Shown piece after piece: positions 9,558-18,078 of a DNA stretch of 64,000 nucleotides. The DNA lies in assembly GCF_014192225.1 (NCBI RefSeq), contig NZ_JACHXS010000003.1, positions 657,313 to 721,312 of the forward strand. The letters are read 5' to 3'. Each line of letters starts with the position of its first letter. The stretch's first letter is position 1. This DNA is from Pseudoduganella umbonata (lineage in GTDB: Bacteria > Pseudomonadota > Gammaproteobacteria > Burkholderiales > Burkholderiaceae_D). The notes beneath the pieces were generated by a model. The model was given only the letters and a program-made list of their open reading frames with translations, was not told where the DNA came from and did no database searches. The translations under genes and the position numbers were made by a program.

Positions 9558-9585
9558 TTACGTCGCACACGTGATGCCGTACAAT
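9558..9585 (+). promoter_or_regulatory. Candidate sigma-70 promoter for fghA
   Basis: TTACGT and TACAAT separated by 16 bp, ending 38 bp before the ATG at 9624, in the 200-bp divergent spacer. AGAGGAT just before the ATG is the likely ribosome site. Confidence 0.4.
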
Positions 9586-9623
9586 ACAATGAGGGTACTT
9601 ATCGATATGCCAAGAGGATAACC

Positions 9624-10460
9624 ATGCTGGAACTGGTCAGCGAACACGCGTGCCATGGCGGCGTGCAGCGCTTCTATAAATACGACTCGCAGGCCATCGG
9701 CCTGCCGATGCGCTTTTCCGTCTTCATTCCGCCGCACGCGGCGGAGTCGACACTGCCGGCGCTGTTCTACTTGGCGGGGCTGACCTGCACCGAGGAGACC
9801 TTCGCCATCAAGGCCGGTGCCCAGCGCGTGGCGGCGGAACTGGGCCTGGTGCTGGTGGCGCCGGACACCAGCCCGCGCGGCGCCAACGTGCCCGGCGAAA
9901 CGGATGCGTGGGACTTCGGTGCCGGTGCCGGCTTTTATCTCGACGCCACGCAGGAGCCGTGGGCGCGGCATTACAGGATGGAGAGCCATATCCACGAGTT
10001 GCGTGAACTGGTGACGCGCGAGTTGCCGGTCGACGCCGCACGGATCGGCATCTTCGGCCATTCGATGGGCGGGCATGGCGCGCTGACGCTGGCGCTGCGC
10101 CGGCCGGACCTGTTCAAGTCCGTCTCCGCGTTCGCGCCGATCGCCGCGCCGGGCCAGTGCCCGTGGGGCCGCAAGGCATTCACGGGCTACCTGGGCACCG
10201 ACGAATTCACCTGGGCCGAGCATGACGCCACGGTGCTGATGGCGCACCGCTGCACACCGTTCCCGAACGGGATCCTCATCGACCAGGGCCTGGCCGACAA
10301 GTTCCTGCACGAGCAGCTGAAACCGGAGCTGTTCGAGACGGCCTGCGCCAAGGCCGGCCAGCCGCTGACGCTGCGCCGGCACGCGGGCTACGACCACGGC
10401 TATTACTTCATCGGCACGTTCATCGAAGATCACCTGCGCTGGCACGCGCCGCAACTGTAA
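9624..10460 (+). CDS. fghA: S-formylglutathione hydrolase
   Basis: Esterase-D family hydrolase that splits S-formylglutathione to formate and glutathione in glutathione-dependent formaldehyde oxidation. The length of 278 residues is normal. The nucleophile elbow is GHSMGGHGALT (Ser near residue 148), the acidic residue lies in IDQGLADKFL and the catalytic His in AGYDHGYYFI. The N-terminal MLELVSEHACHGGVQRFY is characteristic of this enzyme. The usual partner, the glutathione-dependent alcohol dehydrogenase, is not in the window. The gene is followed by a short tandem-repeat tract and the convergent DJ-1/PfpI gene. Confidence 0.93.
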   Translation: MLELVSEHACHGGVQRFYKYDSQAIGLPMRFSVFIPPHAAESTLPALFYLAGLTCTEETFAIKAGAQRVAAELGLVLVAPDTSPRGANVPGETDAWDFGAGAGFYLDATQEPWARHYRMESHIHELRELVTRELPVDAARIGIFGHSMGGHGALTLALRRPDLFKSVSAFAPIAAPGQCPWGRKAFTGYLGTDEFTWAEHDATVLMAHRCTPFPNGILIDQGLADKFLHEQLKPELFETACAKAGQPLTLRRHAGYDHGYYFIGTFIEDHLRWHAPQL

Positions 10461-10505
10461 GCGTCGCGGGCTGATGCTTCCAGGCGCGATGCTGCAAAGC
10501 TCGAC

Positions 10506-10590
10506 GCTTCAACGATCGATGCTTCAACGATCAATGCTTCAACGATCGATGCTTCAACGATCGATGCTTCAACGATCGATGCTGCAACGA
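10506..10590. repeat. 15-bp tandem repeat array (AACGATCGATGCTTC)
   Basis: About six near-identical 15-bp units fill the space between the convergent fghA and DJ-1/PfpI genes; one copy carries CAATGC in place of CGATGC and the last ends GCTGC. Each unit contains the palindrome CGATCG. The 15-bp period is a multiple of three, so every frame is open and spurious peptides such as repeated MLQRS appear; no ribosome site supports translation. Confidence 0.85.
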
Positions 10591-10635
10591 TCGATGTGTC
10601 TAAGCCCGATGCCCGATGCTGCAAAGCCTGTCGCT

Positions 10636-11217
10636 TCACAGTTTGATTTCCGTGCCCAGCTTGCGCAGGAACTGTGCGATCCATTGCGGATGCGCGGGCC
10701 ATGCGGGCGCGGTGACGAACTGGCCATCGGTGACGGCGGCATCGACGGCGATATCGGCGAACTCCGCGCCGGCCAGCTTCACTTCCGGCGCGCAGGCGGG
10801 ATAGCAGCTGATCGTGCGGCCGCGGATCACGTCCGCCGCCGCCAGCAGTTGCGCGCCGTGGCACACGGCGGCGATCGGCTTGCCGCTGTCGGCAAATTGC
10901 TTCACGATCTCGATCACGCGCGCATCGAGGCGCAGGTATTCGGGCGCGCGGCCGCCGGCGATGGCCAGCGCATCGTAGTTCGCCACGTCGACATCGTCGA
11001 ACGCCGCGTTCAGCGTGAACTGGTGGCCCGGTTTTTCCGTGTAGGTCTGGTCGCCTTCGAAATCGTGGATCGCCGTCTTGATCTTGTCGCCGGCCTTCTT
11101 GCCGGGGCAGACCGCATGCACGGTATGCCCGACGGCCTGCAGCGCCTGGAACGGCACCATCGTTTCGTAGTCTTCGGCAAAATCGCCCGTCAGGAACAGG
11201 ATGGTTTTTGCTGCCAT
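10636..11217 (-). CDS. DJ-1/PfpI family protein
   Basis: A 193-residue protein of the DJ-1/PfpI/YhbO superfamily. It opens with [18 protein letters not shown], where the Glu sits in the conserved place, and has the nucleophile elbow [14 protein letters not shown] (Cys near residue 120), flanked by [16 protein letters not shown]. Relatives act as glyoxalase III-like enzymes, deglycases or chaperones against carbonyl stress; which applies cannot be told from sequence. The ATG at 11217 is preferred over an upstream GTG because GGAGG stands just before it. Cytoplasmic. It is transcribed toward fghA. Confidence 0.85.
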   Translation of the reverse strand: MAAKTILFLTGDFAEDYETMVPFQALQAVGHTVHAVCPGKKAGDKIKTAIHDFEGDQTYTEKPGHQFTLNAAFDDVDVANYDALAIAGGRAPEYLRLDARVIEIVKQFADSGKPIAAVCHGAQLLAAADVIRGRTISCYPACAPEVKLAGAEFADIAVDAAVTDGQFVTAPAWPAHPQWIAQFLRKLGTEIKL

Positions 11218-11267
11218 GCTTGCCTCCACAGTGGTCGCCAGTTAATGGAAAGGCAATCATAGCACCG

Positions 11268-11354
11268 AAAAAAAACCGGTGACAGACACCGGTTTTTTTA
11301 AAACATTTCCTGGAAACCGGTGACAGACACCGGTTTTTTTGAAACATTCCCTGG
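11268..11354. terminator. Two direct copies of a bidirectional hairpin terminator
   Basis: A 41-bp unit occurs twice (from 11273 and from 11314). Each has the stem CCGGTG-ACAGA-CACCGG flanked by an A-run on one side and seven Ts on the other. The first copy with its eight As reads as an intrinsic terminator on both strands. It lies between the stop of cheV (11369) and the start of the DJ-1/PfpI gene (11217), so it should end the cheV transcript. Confidence 0.75.
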
Positions 11355-11368
11355 CTGAAAGCGGAAGG

Positions 11369-12331
11369 TCAGGCGTCCTTTTTGTGCAGCACGCTCTTGA
11401 TGGTAGTCGCCAGGTCCTCGGCCACGAACTTGGCCACATAGGCATCGGCGCCCACGCCCTTGACGTGATCCTCGTTGGTCTTGCCGGACAGCGAGGAATG
11501 GATCACCACCGGGATCTTCGAGAAGCGCGGATCCTGCTTGATCTTGCGGGTCAGCGTGAAGCCGTCCATCTCCGGCATTTCCAGGTCGGTCAGCACCAGC
11601 GCCACGCGCTCGCTGACTTCGATGCCCTCGGCCTTGCAGCCGACCGCGATGCTGTTCAGCTTGTCCCACGCTTCCTTGCCGGACTTGGTCATCACGAACG
11701 GTGCGTGCATGGCCTGCAGGCCCTGCTCGATCAGGTTGCGCGCCACCACCGAATCGTCCGCCGCGAGGATGAAGGCACCCTGCTTCAGCGCGATGGTGGG
11801 GATCGATTCCGGGTCCACTTCCTTGCCCTCGACCGGCACCATGCGGCGCAGGATGGTTTCCACGTCCAGCACCTGCGCCAGGCGGGTGCCGCTGGTGTCG
11901 CCGTCCAGGCGGGCGATCGACGTCACCATGCCGGTCGCGTTGCTGCCTTCCGCGGTCAGCACCTGGCTCCAGTCCAGGCGCACGATCTCGTCCACGGATT
12001 CGACGGCGAACGCCTGCGTGGTGCGGGCGAATTCCGTGACCAGCATGATGTTCAGGCCGGTTTTCGGCTTGACGCCGACGATCGCCGGCAGGTCCATCAC
12101 GGGAATGATCTGCCCGCGCAGGTTTACCACGCCCAGCATGTGCGGCTGCGCGCCGGCCACCGCGGTCACCTGCGGCATCGCGACGATTTCGCGGATCTTG
12201 AACACGTTGATGCCGTACAGCTCGGAACGGTCGCCGTTCTCGTCGCCGCCGAGGCGGAACAGCAGCAGTTCGAACTTGTTCGTGTTGGTGAGATTGGTAC
12301 GTTCGTCGATTTCCTGCTGTACGCTTTTCAT
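11369..12331 (-). CDS. cheV: Chemotaxis coupling protein CheV (CheW-receiver)
   Basis: A CheW-like coupling domain (about residues 15-165, with ELYGINVFKIREIV and MLGVVNLRGQIIPVMDLP) is followed by a receiver domain (about 180-318) with FILAADDS, the phosphoacceptor in LVLTDLEMPEMDG and a conserved Lys in YVAKFV. The total of 320 residues is typical. It would couple chemoreceptors to CheA with feedback through phosphorylation. The ATG at 12331 is preceded by GGGGATCA; longer upstream readings lack conserved sequence. No other che genes adjoin it, though the CheB-CheR fusion is 8 kb away. Confidence 0.93.
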   Translation of the reverse strand: MKSVQQEIDERTNLTNTNKFELLLFRLGGDENGDRSELYGINVFKIREIVAMPQVTAVAGAQPHMLGVVNLRGQIIPVMDLPAIVGVKPKTGLNIMLVTEFARTTQAFAVESVDEIVRLDWSQVLTAEGSNATGMVTSIARLDGDTSGTRLAQVLDVETILRRMVPVEGKEVDPESIPTIALKQGAFILAADDSVVARNLIEQGLQAMHAPFVMTKSGKEAWDKLNSIAVGCKAEGIEVSERVALVLTDLEMPEMDGFTLTRKIKQDPRFSKIPVVIHSSLSGKTNEDHVKGVGADAYVAKFVAEDLATTIKSVLHKKDA

Positions 12332-12382
12332 CTGTGATCCCCGGTCATCAATAGCTGCCCGCCACGCGGCGCAATGGAAGGC

Positions 12383-12388
12383 AGTATA
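12383..12388 (-). promoter_or_regulatory. Candidate -10 element (TATACT) of cheV
   Basis: TATACT on the minus strand, 52 bp upstream of the cheV ATG. No convincing -35 hexamer is at the right spacing. The rest of the 342-bp stretch 12332-12673, up to the tRNA gene, holds an imperfect TGTGCA/TGCACA repeat near 12400 and no gene that I can support. Confidence 0.3.
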
Positions 12389-12673
12389 GGCGAGAAAAAT
12401 GTGCACACTGCAGTTCCTGCACATTAAGACAACACGTAATAGTGCCGAGAAACAACACTGTTGAAACGGGGGGTGCGATGCGATGGCGGCAGCAAAACCG
12501 GCGTTCGGGAAGGATGGCGGCGGACAGAATGGCGCCGTTGCAACCCCGCACATCGCGATGCGAAACCATCACGATGTGAGCCGGTAACGACGCCGGCCGG
12601 ATGACGGCAATGCTGGCTTGAAATGCTGCCCAAAAACGACAATCGGCAGCCCGGAGGCTGCCGACTTGAATCC

Positions 12674-12749
12674 TGGAGCGGGAGAAGAGTCTCGAACTCT
12701 CGACCTCAACCTTGGCAAGGTTGCGCTCTACCAACTGAGCTACTCCCGC
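12674..12749 (-). tRNA. tRNA-Gly (anticodon GCC)
   Basis: Complete cloverleaf on the minus strand: acceptor GCGGGAG/CTCCCGC, D-arm GCTC...GAGC with AGTTGGTA loop, anticodon stem CAACC/GGTTG around loop TTGCCAA (anticodon GCC), T-arm GAGAG-TTCGAGA-CTCTT, discriminator T and an encoded CCA end. It is 76 nt long. An insertion sequence begins about 70 bp upstream of its 5' end. Confidence 0.96.
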
Positions 12750-12820
12750 AGAAGAGGCATGATTATGCCAGACCGTTTTGATAATTACCAGAGTCCATGG
12801 CAATCATTTCGTGAGGCGCT

Positions 12821-13904
12821 GTAACCCGAGCCTGTGGGGTGAACTGAACCATTCGCCGCCATTTCTGTCTCATCCGTATTGACGATGGAGGCGGTGATGC
12901 ATGATGGCATTTTCAACAGCTTGCTCGAACGATTGCGCGGGCAACTCGACGGGTTCTCCGGCGCCCAACTGGCGACACTGCGTGCCCTGCTCGAGTCGGC
13001 CTCGTCACTGGCGACATGCCTGGAATTGATCGAAAAGTTCGGCCGGCCCTGCGATCGTTGTCCGCATTGCGCGGCAACCCGCATCCACCGTCACGGCAGC
13101 ACTGGTGGGCTGCAACGCTACCGCTGCGTGGCGTGCCGCCGCACCTTCAATGCGTTGACGGGCACACCCTTCGCTTTCCTGCGCCTGCGCGGAAAATGGC
13201 TGCCGTTCCTGCAGGCTGTGCTCGATTCGCGCACGGTCCGGGGCGCTGCCGACACCACGGGCATCCACCGCAATACGAGCTTTCGCTGGCGCCATCGCTT
13301 CATGGGAGAAGCACGGCACGACCGGCCACCCCGGCTGCAAGGTATTGTCGAGGCGGACGAAACCTATCTGCTCGAATCGCAGAAGGGCAGCCGGCACCTG
13401 GACCGGCCGGCGCGCCGGCGTGGCGGCAAGGCCAGGCGGCGCGGCATCTCCAAGGAACTCGACTGCATCCTCGTGGCACGCGACCGTGATGGCAAAACCC
13501 GGGATTTCGTTTGCGGCCGCGGCCCGGTCACGGCGCGGCAGCTGGCGCACCACCTGCCACCGGTACTGGCCGCCGATGTCTTGCTGGTGTCGGACAGCGC
13601 TGCTGCTTACCGCACGTTCACGCGCCGTGCCGGCATCCTGCATGAAGCTGTCAATCTGAGGGCAGGCGTGCGCACCCGCGGCGCCATCCACCTGCAACAT
13701 GTAAACGGTTATCACAGCCGCTTTCATGGCTGGCTGTCGCGCTTCAACGGCGTGGCGAGCAAATACCTGCCGAACTACCTGGGCTGGCGCCATGGCCTCG
13801 ACGGGCGGCGCTGGCTAGCTCCTGCAGACTGCTTGATCGCTGCGCTGCGCGGCAATGACGCTCTTTCTTGATGACCTGGCGAAACTTCCACAGGTTCGGG
13901 TAAC
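12821..13904 (+). mobile_element. IS1595-type insertion sequence with terminal inverted repeats
   Basis: About 1.08 kb bounded by 17-bp terminal inverted repeats: GTAACCCGAGCCTGTGG at 12821-12837 pairs with 13888-13904 at 15 of 17 positions. One transposase gene fills it. I could not see the 8-bp target duplication expected for the family, so the exact ends may be off by a few bases, or the copy is old or rearranged. Confidence 0.8.
12885..13871 (+). CDS. IS1595 family transposase
   Basis: A 328-residue transposase of the ISXO2/IS1595 kind. An N-terminal zinc ribbon (CDRCPHCAATRIHRHG ... YRCVACRRTFN, about residues 48-85) is followed by a helix-turn-helix region and the catalytic core: first Asp in IVEADETYL, then LVSDSAAAY as the second acidic block and HLQHVNGYHSRFHGWLSRFNGV in the C-terminal region with an Asn/His-rich signature. 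The reading frame is intact from one terminal repeat to the other, so the element may still be mobile. ATG 12885 is chosen; a TTG two codons earlier is also possible. Confidence 0.88.
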   Translation: MEAVMHDGIFNSLLERLRGQLDGFSGAQLATLRALLESASSLATCLELIEKFGRPCDRCPHCAATRIHRHGSTGGLQRYRCVACRRTFNALTGTPFAFLRLRGKWLPFLQAVLDSRTVRGAADTTGIHRNTSFRWRHRFMGEARHDRPPRLQGIVEADETYLLESQKGSRHLDRPARRRGGKARRRGISKELDCILVARDRDGKTRDFVCGRGPVTARQLAHHLPPVLAADVLLVSDSAAAYRTFTRRAGILHEAVNLRAGVRTRGAIHLQHVNGYHSRFHGWLSRFNGVASKYLPNYLGWRHGLDGRRWLAPADCLIAALRGNDALS

Positions 13905-14112
13905 AACGCCTTTCGTTACCGCCCTCCTGCTTCGGAATGCCCGCCCCCGCCCCCCCTGTCGGCATTTTTTGCACTTCCGCGCCGGAAGCGGTCTCGGCAA
14001 GTCCAAGTAGTTGAAAATACAACATAAATTTCCCTGGCACCATTACTGCTCCTGTCCACAGGCAACCCGGCCCGCGCCGGGTCACGCCAACCAGCCAACC
14101 CAGGGGCAAAAA

Positions 14113-15111
14113 ATGTCACGAACCAACAAAGCACTGCTTCACGCACTATTCTCTGCCGCCGCGGCCGCCGCGCTCTGTCCGCAATCCGCCAGCGCCGGCA
14201 CGTTCGCCTCGGCGATCCTGGAAATCAACAACTTCAGGATCCTGCACTCGAACGGCGCCGTGTACCGGAACACGGACTTCTCCAAGCTCATCGGCGTCAA
14301 CGATGCGCACGCCACGGCGTCGCTGAACGACGTCGTCAAGGGCAAATCGGCGATCGGGGCCATGCCCAACGTGGCGCACCAGTGCGTCGGAGCGCCCTGC
14401 CCCGCGTTCGGCGAAAACAACTTCACGCCTTACCACTCGCTGTTGCCGATGCATGGCAACTTCGCGTATGCGGACCAGAATTTCATCGGCTCCGCCATCT
14501 CGATGAATGGCGCCGCGGCCGGCGCCCGCTCGCAGACGCGGGCCGACGCGGCCACTTCCCGGAATATGCAGTTTGCCAACAGCAACTCGTCGGTCGGCAG
14601 TTCGAACACGATGCTGTTCCAGCTCGGCGCCAGCGATACGATGACGTTCTCGTTCGAGGCCACGCCATTCGCGATGGCGTACGCGTCGCCAGAAGGGCGC
14701 TCCGTCACTACCGCCAATGCGCGCATTTCATGGAGCGTCAGCATCGTCGAGATCGCGACCGGCGAAACCGTGTTCACCTACGCGCCCGCCGAGATCAATG
14801 CCATGGCGACCGTGAGCCGCACGCACGGCGCCCACGGCACATCGCTGTACAAGCCGGCCGGCACCTTCATACCGCTGGGCGACACGTCCGGCCTGCTGGC
14901 TGCCAACCGTTACTACCAGATCACGGTGCAGCACAATACCCTGGTCAGCGCGCTGCAGCATGAAATCCCGGAACCCGCCTCGCTGGCCCTGCTCGGTACC
15001 GGCCTGTTTGCCATGATGGTCTGCCGCCGCAGCGGCCAGCGCCGCCCGCTCCACTTGCTCCGCCTGCCCCGCCTGCCGCATCTGCCCCGCCTTCCCTACT
15101 TGCGCGCCTGA
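14113..15111 (+). CDS. PEP-CTERM sorting domain protein
   Basis: Exported protein, 332 residues. The signal peptide covers about residues 1-28 (hydrophobic Ala-rich core, cleavage after SASA). The body is Ser/Ala/Asn-rich and of unknown function, predicted mainly beta. Near residue 285 comes the sorting signal: EIPEPASLALLGTGLF, a short transmembrane helix and the basic stop MVCRRSGQRR. PEP-CTERM proteins are processed by exosortase at the envelope and are linked to exopolysaccharide. Oddly, after the basic stop there are about 22 further residues of LPRLPHLPRLPYL repeats, whereas family members normally end there. ATG 14113 follows CAGGGGC. The gene stands alone between the insertion sequence and its own terminator. 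Confidence 0.85.
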   Translation: MSRTNKALLHALFSAAAAAALCPQSASAGTFASAILEINNFRILHSNGAVYRNTDFSKLIGVNDAHATASLNDVVKGKSAIGAMPNVAHQCVGAPCPAFGENNFTPYHSLLPMHGNFAYADQNFIGSAISMNGAAAGARSQTRADAATSRNMQFANSNSSVGSSNTMLFQLGASDTMTFSFEATPFAMAYASPEGRSVTTANARISWSVSIVEIATGETVFTYAPAEINAMATVSRTHGAHGTSLYKPAGTFIPLGDTSGLLAANRYYQITVQHNTLVSALQHEIPEPASLALLGTGLFAMMVCRRSGQRRPLHLLRLPRLPHLPRLPYLRA

Positions 15112-15129
15112 GCAACCTGCCTCCAGTTC

Positions 15130-15158
15130 GCCCGCGGCCCCTGCCGCGGGCTTTTTTT
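15130..15158 (+). terminator. Rho-independent terminator of the PEP-CTERM gene
   Basis: A 9-bp GC stem (GCCCGCGGC / GCCGCGGGC) with loop CCCT, followed by seven Ts, 18 bp after the stop codon. Confidence 0.9.
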
Positions 15159-15322
15159 GGCCCGCCGTCCCCGGCCCCCCGACCGTCCGCTGGCTCCACG
15201 ATTCGTCCTCGGACCGCCCGCTGCGCCCCATCCTCCTATAATTGCATTGATTCACTAATTGATATCATCAGCAACCAGGGCCAGTCACGCCGGCTGGCGG
15301 CAATCAGGAGTAACCCGCAACA

Positions 15323-16960
15323 ATGGATTCGATCGAAATCGTACTGGCCATGCTGCTGGCCGTCGTGGCCAGCGCCTATCTCGTCCGGGTCTTGCCGGTG
15401 GCGCTGCCATTGCCGCTCGTGCAGATCGGGCTGGGCGCCGCGATCGCCGGCTACACGGGCCACGGCGTGCAACTCGATCCCGGCCTGTTCTTCCTGCTGT
15501 TCCTGCCGCCACTGCTGTTCCTCGACGGCTGGCGCATTCCCAAGAGCGGCCTGTTCCGCGACAAGGGCATCATCCTCGAACTGGCGTTCGGCCTCGTCAT
15601 CTTCACGGTGCTGGGCGCCGGGTTCCTAATCCACTGGCTGATCCCGGCGATGCCGCTGCCGGTGGCGTTCGCGCTGGCCGCCATCGTGTCGCCCACCGAT
15701 CCGGTGGCCGTCGGCTCGATCGCGTCGCGCGCGCCGATCCCGAAGCGGCTGATGCACATCCTCGAAGGCGAATCGCTGCTGAACGACGCCAGCGGCCTGG
15801 TGTGCTTCCGCTTCGCCGTCGCCGCCGCGATGACGGGCACGTTCTCGCTGACGCAGGCGTCGCTGACCTTCGTCTGGCTGGTGGTGGGCGGCATCGCCGC
15901 CGGCGTCGGCGTCACGCTGCTGGTCACGTGGGTGCAGCGCTGGCTGTTCCGGCACTTCGGCGAGCCGTCCGGCTCGCCGATCCTGGTCAACCTGCTGATT
16001 CCGTTCGGCGCCTACCTGGCCGCCGAGCACACCCACGCGTCCGGCATCCTGGCCGCCGTCTCGGCCGGCGTCACGATGAGCTACGTGGAGCTGTCCGGCC
16101 AGGTGATGGCGGCCACCCGCATCCAGCGCTCGGCCGTCTGGGACACGATGCAGTTCGCGCTGAACGGCGTGATGTTCGTGCTGCTGGGCGAACAGCTGCC
16201 GGACATCCTGCACGGCGCCCGCGTGTCGCTGGACCAGAGCGGCCACCTCAACCCGTGGTGGCTGGTGCTGTACGCGTTCGCGATCTCGTTCGGCCTGCTC
16301 GCGCTGCGCTTCATCTGGGTCTGGACCACGCTGCGCATCACGCTGTACCGCAAGGACCGCCGCGGCGAGGAAGCGGCGCGCCCGCCGCTGCGGCTGCTGC
16401 TGGCCACGTCGCTGGCCGGCGTGCGCGGCGCGATCACGCTGGCCGGCGTGATGACCCTGCCGCTGACGCTGCCGTCGGGCGCGCCGTTCCCGGCACGCGA
16501 CCTGACGATCTTCCTGGCGTCCACCGTGATCCTGATCTCGCTGGTATTGGCCAGCGTGGCGCTGCCGCGCCTGCTGGCCGGCATGCACTTCCCCGAGGAG
16601 CCGGCCGAGCAGAAAGAGGAAGACCTGGCGCGCCGCGAAGCGGCCAGCGCCGCCATTGCCGCCATCGAACGGGCCCAGATGGAACAGCTGCAAAGCGGCG
16701 CCGACAGCGACATGTACCCGGAAGCGGCGGCGCGCGTGATCGCGCTGTACCAGCATCGCCTCGATACCACCGCCGCCATCGACGACGAGGACGTGGCGCG
16801 CTTCCGCAAGCTCGACGCGGCCGAGCGCGCGCTGCGGCTCGCCGCGCTGCAGGCCGAGCGGCGCACCATCTTCAGCCTGGCGCGCCACGAACACATTTCC
16901 GACGAGATCTCGCGCAAGCTGGTGCGCGAGATCGACCTCGTCGAGGCGCGGCACAAGTAG
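15323..16960 (+). CDS. CPA1 family Na+/H+ antiporter
   Basis: A 545-residue antiporter. About 12 membrane spans lie in residues 1-420 with the CPA1 landmarks FFLLFLPPLLFLDGW, FALAAIVSPTDPVAV (the Asp of the ion site near residue 130), ILEGESLLNDASGLV and VRGAITLAGVMTLPL. A charged cytoplasmic tail (about residues 430-545) is helical. It expels Na+ or K+ in exchange for protons at the inner membrane. The ATG at 15323 lies 12 bp after AGGAG. The stop is 2 bp before the start of the LytS-like kinase gene, so antiporter, kinase and response regulator are likely one operon. Confidence 0.92.
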   Translation: MDSIEIVLAMLLAVVASAYLVRVLPVALPLPLVQIGLGAAIAGYTGHGVQLDPGLFFLLFLPPLLFLDGWRIPKSGLFRDKGIILELAFGLVIFTVLGAGFLIHWLIPAMPLPVAFALAAIVSPTDPVAVGSIASRAPIPKRLMHILEGESLLNDASGLVCFRFAVAAAMTGTFSLTQASLTFVWLVVGGIAAGVGVTLLVTWVQRWLFRHFGEPSGSPILVNLLIPFGAYLAAEHTHASGILAAVSAGVTMSYVELSGQVMAATRIQRSAVWDTMQFALNGVMFVLLGEQLPDILHGARVSLDQSGHLNPWWLVLYAFAISFGLLALRFIWVWTTLRITLYRKDRRGEEAARPPLRLLLATSLAGVRGAITLAGVMTLPLTLPSGAPFPARDLTIFLASTVILISLVLASVALPRLLAGMHFPEEPAEQKEEDLARREAASAAIAAIERAQMEQLQSGADSDMYPEAAARVIALYQHRLDTTAAIDDEDVARFRKLDAAERALRLAALQAERRTIFSLARHEHISDEISRKLVREIDLVEARHK

Positions 16961-16962
16961 CG

Positions 16963-18078
16963 ATGGACGACGCCCGCCTGCGCCGCCGCATGCGCCTCGT
17001 CATCGGCGCGGCCTGGATCCTGTTCTGGGTCCTGATGATGGTCACGGCGGTGCAGGACTTCCTGCGCAACGACGACGGCCCGCTGTGGAAGCCGCTGCTG
17101 TGGGAAGGCTCGTCTGCGCTCACCGGCACGCTGCTGCTGATGGTGCAGCGCCGTTGCACGCGCCGCCACGATGCGCTGGTGGCGCAGCCGCGCGCCTGGT
17201 TCGCCCGGCAGGCGCCGTGGCTGCTGCTGTACTGGCTTGCCTTCGTGCCGGTCGCGTTCGGCATCCGCCACGCCGTCTACGCGCTGATGGGCGATGTCTA
17301 TCCGCACGCATCCTGGCCGCGCGTGTTCGTCTACGAGAACGTCAAGATGACGATCTTCTTCGCCATCTTCGTCGTCATCCTGTTCGGCATCCTGTCGTGG
17401 CAGGAGATGCAGGGACAACGGCTGCGCGCCGAGCGGATCGCCTCGGAGCTGCGCGCGGCGCAGCTGCACCAGTTGACGCAGCAGATGCAGCCGCACTTCC
17501 TGTTCAACGCGCTGAACACGGTCGCCGCCGTGATGCACGAGGACGTCGAGCGTGCCGACGCGCTGCTGGTGCGCCTGGCCGACCTGCTGCGCGCCTCGCT
17601 GCGCAGCGAGGCCCAGCAAGTGCCGCTGGCGGCCGAGCTGCACCTGCTGCGCGGCTACGCCGACCTGATGGCTGAGCGGTTCTCCGATCGGGTGACGATC
17701 GCCTGGCATGTCGACGACGGCATCGGCGGCCTGGCGGTGCCGGCGATGAGCCTGCAGCCGCTGCTGGAAAACGTGTTCCGCCATACGGTCGAGCGCACCA
17801 GCGCATCGCTGCGGGAGCCGGTGCGCGTGACCGTCACCGCGCGGCGCGACGGCGACCGCCTGCTGCTTGCCGTCGCCGACGATGCCGGCATGCTGGACGA
17901 AGCGCCGGCGGCCGGCGGCACCGGCAGCGCGCTGGCCAACCTGCGCGCCCGCCTCGCCGCGCTGCATGGCGATCGCGCCACCCTCACGCTGGCGCAACTG
18001 TCACCGGCCGGCGTGCGCGCCGAGCTCGTGCTGCCCTGCGTCGTGCTGCCCTGCGTGGAGGCGCCATGCGCATCCTGA
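16963..18078 (+). CDS. LytS/AlgZ-type sensor histidine kinase
   Basis: A 371-residue membrane kinase. Four hydrophobic segments fill the first 145 residues; a short coiled coil leads to the His_kinase domain with QQMQPHFLFNALNTV (phosphoacceptor His near residue 178), then a HATPase domain with LQPLLENVFRH. The ATPase G-box is weak: DDAGML replaces the usual DNGxG, though GTGSALANLRARL is kept. The gene starts 2 bp after the antiporter stop and overlaps the next gene by 13 bp, which fixes the pair as a two-component system. The stimulus is unknown; co-expression with a Na+/H+ antiporter would suit an ion or pH signal (inference). Confidence 0.9.
   Translation: MDDARLRRRMRLVIGAAWILFWVLMMVTAVQDFLRNDDGPLWKPLLWEGSSALTGTLLLMVQRRCTRRHDALVAQPRAWFARQAPWLLLYWLAFVPVAFGIRHAVYALMGDVYPHASWPRVFVYENVKMTIFFAIFVVILFGILSWQEMQGQRLRAERIASELRAAQLHQLTQQMQPHFLFNALNTVAAVMHEDVERADALLVRLADLLRASLRSEAQQVPLAAELHLLRGYADLMAERFSDRVTIAWHVDDGIGGLAVPAMSLQPLLENVFRHTVERTSASLREPVRVTVTARRDGDRLLLAVADDAGMLDEAPAAGGTGSALANLRARLAALHGDRATLTLAQLSPAGVRAELVLPCVVLPCVEAPCAS

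Noticed and set aside
10474..11262. Plus-strand frame starting in the 15-bp repeats (MLQRS repeats)
   Set aside because: The repeat period of 15 keeps frames open; the remainder is antisense to the DJ-1/PfpI gene.
12674..13904. Integrated element using tRNA-Gly as attachment site
   Set aside because: No integrase and no duplicated tRNA 3' end; the adjacent DNA is an insertion sequence on the 5' side of the tRNA.
15259..16962. N-terminal extension of the LytS-like kinase reaching back through the antiporter gene
   Set aside because: The frame is open by composition only; the antiporter occupies this DNA in another frame and the kinase has a proper ATG at 16963.
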